From: Arthrobacter sp. OY3WO11
GTDB taxonomy: Bacteria > Actinomycetota > Actinomycetes > Actinomycetales > Micrococcaceae
Length of the DNA stretch: 64,000 nucleotides
NCBI RefSeq assembly: GCF_001641125.1
Contig: NZ_LWLP01000002.1
Span: forward strand, 1 to 64,000
Reading direction: 5' to 3'
Shown piece after piece: positions 17,751-26,329 of this stretch. The notes under the pieces are model-generated. The model worked only from the letters and a program-made list of their open reading frames with translations. It did no database searches and was not told the origin of the DNA. Both the position numbers and the translations under genes were made by a program. How positions within the stretch are numbered: position 1 is the first letter of the stretch; every line of letters begins with the position of its first letter.

Positions 17751-18691
17751 GTGAGCCTCGCTTTGGGGTTGAGCCAGCCATTGGCAAGATCGACTAGGAG
17801 GTTGACTACCACGACGATGAGGATTCCGAAGAGGGAGGCCCCAAGGAGCGCAGGAAGGTCTCCGGTGACAGTCGCTTGGTATCCATATGTTCCATAGCCC
17901 GGCAGAGCAAAGATTTTCTCGGCGAAGAGGGCTGCTCCAAACATGCCGATGAATTGAAGGGAGAAGGTGGTGAAGGCTGGGCTTGCAGCGTTTCGGAGTG
18001 CGTGCTTCAACAGGAGTGAGCGTTCAGGCACTCCTCTGCTGCGCAGCGTCCTGACGTAGTCCTTCTCGAGCTCGTCGATCATCGAACCGCGGACTTGGGC
18101 CGCAAGGGCTGCAATTCCTCCGATCGCGAGAACGATCGCGGGAAGAATGACTCCCGCAAACCAACGCGTTGGTGAATCGCTCAGGTCGGTATAGCCGACT
18201 GCTGGAACCCACTTCAGCGAGACCGCAAAGAGAAACACCATTCCGAGGCCAAGGATCAGGGTGGGGAAGATGAAGGTGATCACCGAGATGAACTGCAGGA
18301 TGCTGTCAAGGATGCCCGGTCGTGCCGCCGAGGCCACACCGAGGATTGTGCTGAAGATCAGCATGAGGGCGGCGGCGACGAAGACGACGGACAGTGTGAC
18401 GGGCAATCGCGTTGCCATGGCGTCCACAACGGGCTCGTTCGAGAAGTATGACCGGCCCAGATCCCCTTGCACCAAGTTTGCAAGCCAATTGAGGTACTGC
18501 TGACCCACTGGCAGGTCAAGGCCCAGCTCGGCTTCCAACTGGGCGATTGCCTCAGGCGTTGCGTTCTTACCGAGGATGTTGGTGGCTACAGGGATGCCTG
18601 CACTGTACGTGAGGAAAAAAGTGATTGCAGTAACAATGAGGATCAAGACCACGCCATGCCCTAATCGCCGAATCATGAAAGAGAACAACAT
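17747..18691 (-). CDS. ABC transporter permease (DppB-like)
   Basis: The 314-residue protein has the N-terminal helix (about 8-30) and five further helices of DppB-type permeases. The conserved coupling segment VRGSMIDELEKDYVRTLRSRGVP lies in the cytosolic loop. It forms the membrane channel with the DppC-like half of the next gene, which it overlaps by 4 bp. Confidence 0.93.
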   Translation of the reverse strand: MLFSFMIRRLGHGVVLILIVTAITFFLTYSAGIPVATNILGKNATPEAIAQLEAELGLDLPVGQQYLNWLANLVQGDLGRSYFSNEPVVDAMATRLPVTLSVVFVAAALMLIFSTILGVASAARPGILDSILQFISVITFIFPTLILGLGMVFLFAVSLKWVPAVGYTDLSDSPTRWFAGVILPAIVLAIGGIAALAAQVRGSMIDELEKDYVRTLRSRGVPERSLLLKHALRNAASPAFTTFSLQFIGMFGAALFAEKIFALPGYGTYGYQATVTGDLPALLGASLFGILIVVVVNLLVDLANGWLNPKARLT

Positions 18692-18746
18692 TCGCTCCTA
18701 TGAAGGGTGGCGTGGAGCGACGCTCCACGCCACCTAACTGATGCTT

Positions 18747-20273
18747 TTATGAACCTGCAGGGGCGAAGGGCCGGACAGTCTGGCCATTCACCAAGGGCGC
18801 GGTGTACTTGACGTCCTTCGTCACGGCGTAGAACCCCGAGGTGTATCCGATCGGCGCAGCCCAGCCGTCCTCGACCAGGTACTCGTTGACCGCTCGTAAT
18901 GCCTCGGTCTGTTTCTCAACGGGCGCGCTGTTCGCAGCCTTCATCAGCTCGGTCAACTCGGGAGTCGTGTGATTGAAGGTGTTGAATATTCCGACCAGGC
19001 TTGCAGTGAGGTCCTGGGCATCGTTGCTTGTGAGCCCGTTGTAGAAGAAGAACGCCCCGTAGTTGCCCGTGAAGATCTTGGGGAACAGATCCTGGAATTG
19101 GATGGGTTCCCACGTCACGGTGATGCCAATGTCGCCGAGGGCTTGCGCGATCGCTGACTCGTACGTGGTAGTAAGAGCAGTACTGGGCATCTTCATCTCA
19201 AACCCGTCGGCATAACCGGCTTCGGCCAGGAGTTTCTTGGCCGCTTCGGGATCGTAGTCATTGACCTTCAGAAGGTCTTCGCTAAAGACCTCGCCGCGTG
19301 GGCTCACCAGCTGGTTGGAGGGATAAGTGCCGCCTTCACCGAGAGACTCCGCAATCAGTGATCGGTCGAAAGCCATGTTGACTGCCTGGCGGACGCGCTT
19401 GTCTTTCAGGGCTGGAATGATGTCCCCGTTTCGGTCGATCAGCCACAGCGCGGCGATACCCGAGGGTGTGCCTTCTCCAACAGTGAACTTGTCTTCAGGG
19501 AACTGGCTCCTCTGGTCAGCGGAGATGTTGACGAAGTCGAGCTGGCCGGCCTGCATGGCGTTTTGCTGTGCAACCGGATCTTCGATCACCCGGAACTCCA
19601 CGGTGTCGTAGGGGTATGCCTCGGCGTTCCAGTAACCCGGGTTCCGCTTCAGGGTGTAGACAGCACCAACCGTCGTCGAACTGTCATCGATCACGTAGGG
19701 CCCGGATCCCACGGGCTTCAGCTTAGAACTCTCGTCGGTGAGCACCTTCGGAGAACCAACAGCCCCGATAGTTCCGGTCAGGATGGGGAGCAGCGCCGCA
19801 TCCGGCTCAGACAGGCTCAGGACCACAGTTGATTTGTCCGGAGCTTCCACACCGGCAATCTTTGTGAGGGAACTGGCTGTGGTGGGGCCTTTTCTTGCCA
19901 CCTCGAGGGACGCGGCCACCGCACTGGCGTCGACCGGCTCCCCATCAGTGAATTTCATGCCCTCACGGATCTTGAAGGTCAGTGTCTTCTGGTCCGCCGA
20001 GTACTCCCATGTCTCTGCAATCGCAGGGACAACGCTTCCGTCGAGGTCCCGACCGACAAGGGTGTCGTACACCGAGAGGAACATGTAGGCCTCACCACCT
20101 GGCCAGTTCCCGATCTGGAAGTTTCCGGGGGTGGTTGAAAGTGGCAACTGAAGCGTTTGAATCTTGGCTTCACTTGCATCTGGTCCGGCGTCGCCTGTCG
20201 AGGAGCATCCTCCAAGCGTTAGCGCTGTAGCAGCGGCAACAACCGCCGCAAGACGCCTATATCTCATTTTCAC
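18747..20273 (-). CDS. Lipoprotein substrate-binding protein of the ABC importer (SBP_bac_5)
   Basis: The 508-residue protein begins with a lipoprotein signal peptide ending in the lipobox LGGC (Cys near residue 23). It continues with the extracytoplasmic binding fold of family 5 (WEYSADQKTLTFKIREGMKFTDGEPVDA is split here: the TLTFKIREGMKFTDG core is the family signature). First gene of the importer operon, 55 bp before the permease. Its promoter has two LacI-type operators, so uptake is switched with the glycosidases. Family 5 proteins bind peptides, nickel, opines or oligosaccharides. A glycoside or released sugar is the likely ligand by context. Confidence 0.92.
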   Translation of the reverse strand: MKMRYRRLAAVVAAATALTLGGCSSTGDAGPDASEAKIQTLQLPLSTTPGNFQIGNWPGGEAYMFLSVYDTLVGRDLDGSVVPAIAETWEYSADQKTLTFKIREGMKFTDGEPVDASAVAASLEVARKGPTTASSLTKIAGVEAPDKSTVVLSLSEPDAALLPILTGTIGAVGSPKVLTDESSKLKPVGSGPYVIDDSSTTVGAVYTLKRNPGYWNAEAYPYDTVEFRVIEDPVAQQNAMQAGQLDFVNISADQRSQFPEDKFTVGEGTPSGIAALWLIDRNGDIIPALKDKRVRQAVNMAFDRSLIAESLGEGGTYPSNQLVSPRGEVFSEDLLKVNDYDPEAAKKLLAEAGYADGFEMKMPSTALTTTYESAIAQALGDIGITVTWEPIQFQDLFPKIFTGNYGAFFFYNGLTSNDAQDLTASLVGIFNTFNHTTPELTELMKAANSAPVEKQTEALRAVNEYLVEDGWAAPIGYTSGFYAVTKDVKYTAPLVNGQTVRPFAPAGS

Positions 20274-20342
20274 GTTGACTACCTTGTCTGCTGTGGAATG
20301 TGTGGCTACCGGCCTGACTGCCGGCGTGGAGCGGAATGCAAA

Positions 20343-20402
20343 CTAGCGCGCGCTACTTACTTAGCTCACCCGACTATACGGGCGGTAAGTAGCGCGCGCA
20401 AG
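20343..20402 (-). promoter_or_regulatory. Promoter with two LacI-type operators for the ABC importer operon
   Basis: On the minus strand a -35 TTGCGC (20401-20396), a 17-bp spacer and -10 TATAGT (20378-20373) are clear. One operator (CTTGCGCGCGCTAC, 20402-20389) covers the -35. A second (GTAGCGCGCGCTAG, 20356-20343) lies just downstream of the start point. The same two-operator layout is found at 30296-30349. Confidence 0.8.
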
Positions 20403-20693
20403 TGATTTCGTGAGACTACTCACATGCACATCGGAGGTGTGTCTGTCGAGATGAGTAGTGCCACCGCAAACAGGAGTCTGAGCCATGATGGACACCCGCC
20501 CATAAAAGGGTTTGCGACGGATGCTGATGCACCAACTGGGCCAGGGACGGCCCTGCTGCCGGGATGGTCCCTCAGATTGTGCTTCTCAGCTCAGTTCTCG
20601 TGATTGTGGATGGCTTAGCGCATATTCCGCGGCCACCTGGCCTCTTCAAACAGGAGCCGAGTGTGCAATTTGTTGTTGCACACTCCTTCCTGG
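20403..20693. other. Intergenic region between importer promoter and MFS gene, two inverted repeats
   Basis: There is no gene here. ACTACTCA (20415-20422) and TGAGTAGT (20452-20459) form an inverted repeat 29 nt apart. AGTGTGCAA (20660-20668) and TTGCACACT (20676-20684) form a tight 9-bp hairpin just after the minus-strand MFS stop, which may end the long glycosidase operon although no T-run follows. Confidence 0.45.
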
Positions 20694-22301
20694 TCAATCG
20701 TTGTGCGGAACCTGCGAGGGTCGATCACTGGGGTCGCTGGTCTGAGTCGGGTCCTGGTCCTCATATGTGGCACCCTCGGGGATGGGGACGGTTGTCGCTA
20801 GCGGGATTTCCTTGACGAAGAACAGCAGTACCAGAGCGACAAGAACCAAGGGCACCAGGAACAGGTACACGGGCCCCAGCGCTTCCGCGTACGCCTGTGC
20901 GATAGCATCGTGCTGCTCAAGTGGCAGGGCATTGATCTCTGCAGGGGTCAGGCTTTGAGCGCCGGCAGAGCCTGCGGGGGTCACCATGTCTTGTGCCAAG
21001 GCTTCGGTGAGGCGGCTTACGAACAGGCTGCCCACCACCGCTGACCCGACGCTGGCGCCGATCTCTCGGAAGAAGGCATTCGCGCCTGTCGCGGTGCCGA
21101 GGAGGCGATGTGGTACCGAGTTCTGGACGATCAGCACGAGGATCTGTACGCCCAATCCGAGTCCCAGTCCCAGAATTCCCAGATACAACCCGCTCTGCCA
21201 GGGAGAGGTGTTGGCGGTCATGGTCGAGAACAGGATGAGCGCGAGGGCGATCATTGCTGTGCCGACGATGGGCATCCATTTATAGCGACCATACTTGGAG
21301 ATCATGAAGCCGCTGCCAACCGCGGTGAAGAGCACTCCTGCCAGCATCGGCAGCAGCAGCAACCCGGATTCGGTTGCGTTAATGCCGTTCACGATCTGCA
21401 GGAAGGTCGGCATGTAGCCGATGGCTCTGAACATCGCGACGCCGGTCATCAGCCCGGCAATCGTGGTGATGGTGAAGTTCCGGTCCCGAAAGAGGGACAG
21501 CGGGATGATTGGTTCTGCCGCACGCGTTTCCGCCCATAAGAACAGTGCAATGGAAGCGACCGTGATGATGATGATCGCTATCATCGCGGGCGAGTCCCAG
21601 GCCAGTTCGGTCCCGCCCCATGATGTAGTCAGCACCAGGCCGGTGGTGCCCAGCGCGACAAAAACTGTGCCGAGGACATCAATGGATGGCTTGCCCCTGC
21701 CCGTAGGGGGAAGGTGGATGAACGCAGCTGCGGCAGCGATAGCCCCGATACCCAGCGGGATATTGATCCAAAAGGTCCAGCGCCAGGAGAGGACATCGGT
21801 GAAAAGCCCGCCCAGCAGCGGGCCGATGACCGAAGAGACCACGAACACTCCACCAATAGCGGCCCCGTATTTGCTCCGTTCACGGGCGGGAATGATGTCG
21901 GCGATGATGGCTTGAGCGAGGATCATGATCCCTCCCCCACCCATCCCCTGCACGGCGCGGCCAGCGATCAGGGCCTCCATGTTCGTTGCCATGCCGCCGA
22001 GAATTGATCCCGCGACAAAGATGATGAGGGCAGCAAGGAAGACACTCTTCCTGCCGATCAGGTCACCGACTTTTCCATACACCGGCATCACGATGGTTGC
22101 GCCGAGGATGTAGGCAGTCGCCACCCAGAGCATGTGGGTCACACCATCGAGCTCACCCACGATGGTCGGCAGCGCCGTACCGAGAATCGTCTGATCGAGC
22201 GAAGACAGGAGCATCGCCACAATAAGGGCGATGAAAACCGGGATAATCCTGGTTTCCTTGGCAGGTCGCGCTTGTCTGACGCTTCCTGCGGTAGCGCTCA
22301 C
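20694..22301 (-). CDS. MFS transporter, DHA2 (14-helix) family
   Basis: The 535-residue protein has the N-terminal motif LDQTILGTALPTIVGEL and about 14 hydrophobic helices, as in EmrB/QacA-type drug:H+ antiporters. Motif A (GKVGDLIGRKSV) is present between helices 2 and 3. Its start overlaps the GH2 stop by 4 bp, so it is the last gene of the operon running from 28678. In this setting it may import the glycoside or export a toxic aglycone; the family is mostly exporters. Confidence 0.92.
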   Translation of the reverse strand: MSATAGSVRQARPAKETRIIPVFIALIVAMLLSSLDQTILGTALPTIVGELDGVTHMLWVATAYILGATIVMPVYGKVGDLIGRKSVFLAALIIFVAGSILGGMATNMEALIAGRAVQGMGGGGIMILAQAIIADIIPARERSKYGAAIGGVFVVSSVIGPLLGGLFTDVLSWRWTFWINIPLGIGAIAAAAAFIHLPPTGRGKPSIDVLGTVFVALGTTGLVLTTSWGGTELAWDSPAMIAIIIITVASIALFLWAETRAAEPIIPLSLFRDRNFTITTIAGLMTGVAMFRAIGYMPTFLQIVNGINATESGLLLLPMLAGVLFTAVGSGFMISKYGRYKWMPIVGTAMIALALILFSTMTANTSPWQSGLYLGILGLGLGLGVQILVLIVQNSVPHRLLGTATGANAFFREIGASVGSAVVGSLFVSRLTEALAQDMVTPAGSAGAQSLTPAEINALPLEQHDAIAQAYAEALGPVYLFLVPLVLVALVLLFFVKEIPLATTVPIPEGATYEDQDPTQTSDPSDRPSQVPHND

Positions 22302-24876
22302 GGCGCGTCCATCCCGCGAACGGCAGTTGTCATCTCAAAAGCTTCTGCAAAATCGCCCAGCGGCCCGTTGGGACTATCTGGTAGTTGCTGAAGCGTGCGC
22401 CTGACCGGCGGTGCCTGTACTGACGTTTCTGCGGGGGTCTGCACCTCGACGGAAACGATGACTGCCGGCAGCCCTGCAGCGCTGACGGTGATCTCGACGT
22501 GCCCTGGAGCATCGGGGCGGATGATCGCCAGCACGCGACCGTCGTACGTGCCATGCGTTTCCTCGTCGAACCGTTCCGTGGTGGCGGGCCGCCCGCTGCC
22601 AAGGGCGGCCAGCGAGCCTGGCCCGGAAACCGCGACCGTGACCGGCCGGTCTGCATCGTTCACGAGGTTGCCGTCGCGGTCCCGCAGTTCGATTTCGGCG
22701 AAAACGAGCGCTCCGTCGCGCAGTTCGATCACCGATTTGTCCAGCCGGACGTCGAGCATGATGTCTTCGGATGCTGATCGCAGTTCGGTGCGGCTCACCT
22801 CTGTTCCTCCCATGAGGGCGATCGCGGTCAGCTCCCCCTTCTCGTACGGAAGCTCGAAGTCCGCCACGAACGCCCGGTGGCTGCCGACGGGGTTGCGGGC
22901 CACGGTACGGCCGTTCAGCCGTAGCTCGATCTCATCGGCGTCGCTGTAGACCTCCAGGATCATCGGGGAGCCCTGGGCGATGTTCCAGCTCCAGCTGGAG
23001 ACGGCGTCGGTCCAGCTCCATTGGCCGAGCGTGAAGTTGCGGCCGTGGTTGGCAGGGCGGCGGACAGCGATGTACGGTGTGGTGCGCAAACCGAAGACAG
23101 TCTCGCGGTAGAAGGACACGGTCGGCGGCACCCGGTCATGTCGAGGTCGGCCGACCAGGAGGTGAGCCACGGGTACTCACCGTCGAATGCGTCCGATTCG
23201 CCCTCGTACCGGACGCGGCCGACGCCGACTTCACCCAGGTAGTCCCAGCCGGACCAGGTGAAGTCGCCGATCACGTGCGCGTTGTCGGTCACGAGCTTCC
23301 AGTTCGCATCTATCCGGGATGGGAACGTCTCGGTGCCGACGACGATGCGGTTGGGGTGCTCGCGCGCCTCCATCTCGTACCGCACGTCGCCGTAGTTCAG
23401 ACCTACGACATCCAGGAGGGCGAAGGACTCAGCCGTGGCCTCGGTCACCAGCGGTGAGACCATGGCCTGGTCCATGAAGTCTGCGGTGTTTCCCATCAGG
23501 GCGTTGACTCCGCCGTCGGCTGCGTCCTGCTCGGCGTGTGCGGTGGCCTCGGCAATCATTACCGCCATCTCGCTGAGGGCCGAGACGAACCCGTTGATCC
23601 CGTTGGTGATGAAGCGCGTGTCGTCCAGCTCGCGGATCTTTTCTGCGAGCTTGCGACCCCACTGGCTGCCGATCGGGTTCCCGGTCTCCGGAATCTCGTT
23701 GCCGATGGAGTACAGGATCACGCTGGGGTGGTTGAAGTCAGCGGCAATCATCGCTTCGACGTCGCGCTCCCACCACTCCGGGAAGGCGAGGGCGTAGTCG
23801 AAGGGCGACTTCGATTCGCTCCACATGTCGAAGGTCTCGTCCATAACGAGCATGCCGAGCCTATCGCACGCGTCGAGCATGGCGGCGCTCATCGGATTGT
23901 GACTGCTGCGAATCGCGTTGAACCCGGCTGCTTTCAGCAGGCGGACGCGGCGTTCCTCCGCATCGGCGAAGGTCGCGGCTCCAAGTATGCCGTTGTCGTG
24001 GTGGATGCAGGCGCCGCGGAGCTTCACGGTCTCGCCGTTGATACGCAGGCCGTTGTCCGGATCCAGCTGCAGTGTCCGGATCCCGAAAGGGGTGGCGCGA
24101 ATTTCAGGCTCCTCGCCGACGCCGTCGAGGCGGGTGCGGGCGGAGTAGAGCGCCGGGTTGTCCACACTCCACCGCTGGGGGTTCGGAACGTACATTCTCT
24201 GACGGACGACACCGTCGGACTGGGGCAGGACCGTCACCGGGCTGGTCTCGGCAGCGACCACGCGGCCGTCCGGGTCGAGGATCTCCGTCGTCACGGTCGC
24301 CGTGCTGGTGGTCAGTCCCGCATTCCGAACACGGGTGGCCGAAGTGATGACGGCTCGGTCACTGTCGATGTCAGGGGTCGTGATCCGGATGCCGCCCTGC
24401 TCAGGGATGTGCATGCGGTCGCTGACCCAGAGGTGCACCTCACGGTAGATGCCGGCACCGCTGTACCAGCGGGAGTCATCGTGCGCTCTGGCATCCACGC
24501 GGATGGTGTTCTCGGCCCCGTACCTCAGGTGGCTGTCAAGGGACACCACGAAGGCTGCGTACCCGTTGGGACGCTGGGCGACGAAGGCACCATTCACGTA
24601 GACCATCGCGTCCCGGTAGACGCCCTCGAACTCCAGGGCCACGTGCTTGCCCGCCCACTCCTCCGGCACGTCGAGCATCGTGCGGTACTCGAAGGCGCCG
24701 TCGGGAAAGAACGCCCCGGCCGCGCCACTAGGGGCATCGGCTCGACGATCCAGACTGAATATCGCGTCATGGGGCAGGCGGATGGAGTGACCGGACTCGG
24801 CCTGGCCCTGAACGTCGGCAAAGATGCTTGTCTTGCGGCGGCAGGACCAGCCCGTATTGAAAGGTGTGCGCGTCAT
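22298..24876 (-). pseudogene. Glycoside hydrolase family 2 (beta-galactosidase-like), frameshifted
   Basis: Two overlapping frames together make one GH2 enzyme of about 859 residues. Frame 1 (24876 down to about 23135) has the sugar-binding and sandwich domains and the TIM barrel, including the acid/base motif SIGNEIPE (Glu near 393) and the nucleophile motif GTETFPS (Glu near 515). Just after SWSADLDMTG the frame is lost. VSFYRETVFGLRTTPY then continues in frame 2 to 22298, giving the C-terminal beta-sandwich domains. One missing base near 23130-23140 explains it. This may be a real mutation or a sequencing error. The ATGA link to the MFS gene is kept. GH2 members include beta-galactosidases, beta-glucuronidases and beta-mannosidases; galactosidase is inferred from context. 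Confidence 0.8.
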
Positions 24877-25194
24877 GACTGTCTTTCTTCTGGGACGAGG
24901 GTGGGAAGGAGGATCAACCGATGGTTCCCGGCGGTGACCGCTCCGTCGCCCAGAAGGGCGCGAGGAGTGCGGCCCGGCCGGCGGTACCGCTTATCGCCGT
25001 CGTTCGAGGTACGTCAGTATCGAGGCTGCGGGTTTGGGCATACCGCCCAACAGGGAACTTGAAGGTGGCTGGTAGCGAGAGATCCACGCCGTCGGAGCGC
25101 AGAGGCCCAGGAGGGTGCTGCTGCGCCGCTCCGGAACAAGGCGTAATAAGGGGAAGGGCTCGGCACTGCGACGTTACGGAGGGGCTTCTGGGCG
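24877..25194. other. Long gap inside the operon, no gene seen
   Basis: 318 bp separate the SDR stop from the GH2 start. No convincing minus-strand frame and no copy of the CTAGC..GCTAG operator is present. GH2 may have its own weak promoter here or share the long transcript. Confidence 0.35.
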
Positions 25195-25980
25195 TCAGAA
25201 GTGGGTTCCGCCGTCGATGCGGACCTCTGTGCCTGTCATGAACTTGCCGTCGTCACTGGCGAGCATGGCTACTACGCCGGCAACCGCCTCTGGCCCTGCG
25301 AACCCCTCCCCTAGTGCTGGGGTGAGCTTGCCGAACAAGCTGAAGTCTGCGTCCTGAGGAAGGCCAGGACCCTGACTTTGTTTGCTCTGACCGGATCCGT
25401 CCGTCATACCGGAGGAGATTGAGCCGGGCTGGACGGCAGTGAAGCGGATTCCGTCTTTTGCATACTCGGAAGCCAGCGCATGCGTCATTGACTGGATGCC
25501 GCCCTTGCTCGCTGCGTATGCCGCCATATAAGGATGAGCAAACGATGCCGAGGTGGAAGAGAAGTTGACTACTGCCGGTGCGCTGCTGGCCCGGAGGTGA
25601 GGGATGGCTTCCCTGATGACCAGGAACGTTCCGACCAGGTTGACGCGGATGACCTGCTCGAACAGGTCGAGCGCCGTCTTCTCGGTATGCGAAGAACGCA
25701 GAATGCCTGCTGCATTAATCAGGACATCCAAGCCACCCAATCCATCAACTGCCTGAGCGAGACCCTGCTTCACCGATTCCTCATCACCGATATCCATGGT
25801 GAGAGTTGTCAGCTGCCCCGACAGGGGGCCGGCTGCTGTCCTGGTGTCTTCCAGGCCTGCCTCCGATACGTCCGCGGCAACAACGCGTCCGCCTTCGGAG
25901 AGCAAACGCAGCACAGTAGCCTGTCCTATGCCTGATCCCCCACCTGTTACGAGTACTCGACGCCCGTCAAAACGATTCAT
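25195..25980 (-). CDS. Short-chain dehydrogenase/reductase (FabG-like)
   Basis: The 261-residue protein has the cofactor motif TGGGSGIG (12-19), an acidic residue after the second strand (D38) favouring NAD(H), NAAG (89-92), and the catalytic Ser (SST, 141-143), Y155 and K159. It is a classical SDR that oxidises or reduces an alcohol/ketone. Position between GH3 and GH2 in one operon makes a hydroxysteroid 3-dehydrogenase or a sugar dehydrogenase plausible. Oxidation of the 3-OH freed by deglycosylation would supply the 3-keto substrate of the KstD-like enzyme. Family certain, substrate inferred. Confidence 0.93.
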   Translation of the reverse strand: MNRFDGRRVLVTGGGSGIGQATVLRLLSEGGRVVAADVSEAGLEDTRTAAGPLSGQLTTLTMDIGDEESVKQGLAQAVDGLGGLDVLINAAGILRSSHTEKTALDLFEQVIRVNLVGTFLVIREAIPHLRASSAPAVVNFSSTSASFAHPYMAAYAASKGGIQSMTHALASEYAKDGIRFTAVQPGSISSGMTDGSGQSKQSQGPGLPQDADFSLFGKLTPALGEGFAGPEAVAGVVAMLASDDGKFMTGTEVRIDGGTHF

Positions 25981-26019
25981 GTTTCTCCCTGCATGTATTC
26001 CAGAGCCCGATAGGCATTT

Positions 26020-26241
26020 TTATCTGCGGTCTATTTCCCTGATCTCGCCGTACGGAACGTCCAGGCTGAGGCTTAGGGTGAACTCGTGTATTGAATTTCT
26101 CGTGATGAGAATTCCTCGGTCTCCGGGTAGAGCCGCACGATCGACCAGCAGCGCCACGTTGGACTCCAGCTGCACGTCCATCTCATGGCGGTTTTCAACC
26201 GCAACTTCGATTCTGTCCTCAACTTGGACACCCGCGATCAT
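26020..26241 (-). CDS. Small hypothetical protein between GH3 and SDR
   Basis: The 73-residue frame (start ATG after GAAGGGATCGACCC) sits in the 350-bp gap of an otherwise tight operon, with good spacing on both sides. The composition (alternating V, E, L, D, many predicted strands) suggests a small beta-rich soluble protein. No family recognised. It might be an unannotated component of the catabolic operon. Confidence 0.5.
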   Translation of the reverse strand: MIAGVQVEDRIEVAVENRHEMDVQLESNVALLVDRAALPGDRGILITRNSIHEFTLSLSLDVPYGEIREIDRR

Positions 26242-26329
26242 GGGTCGATCCCTTCAACTTGGCAATTGCGTCACCGCTCACACGGAGCGGTCTTTTGTCT
26301 TCTGACTTAAGTCCGGGTCTGCTTGCGGT

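Noticed and set aside
23536..25062. 508-codon plus-strand frame opposite GH2
   Set aside because: It is the antisense of the GH2 coding sequence. GC-rich codons leave long antisense frames; no protein-like motifs.
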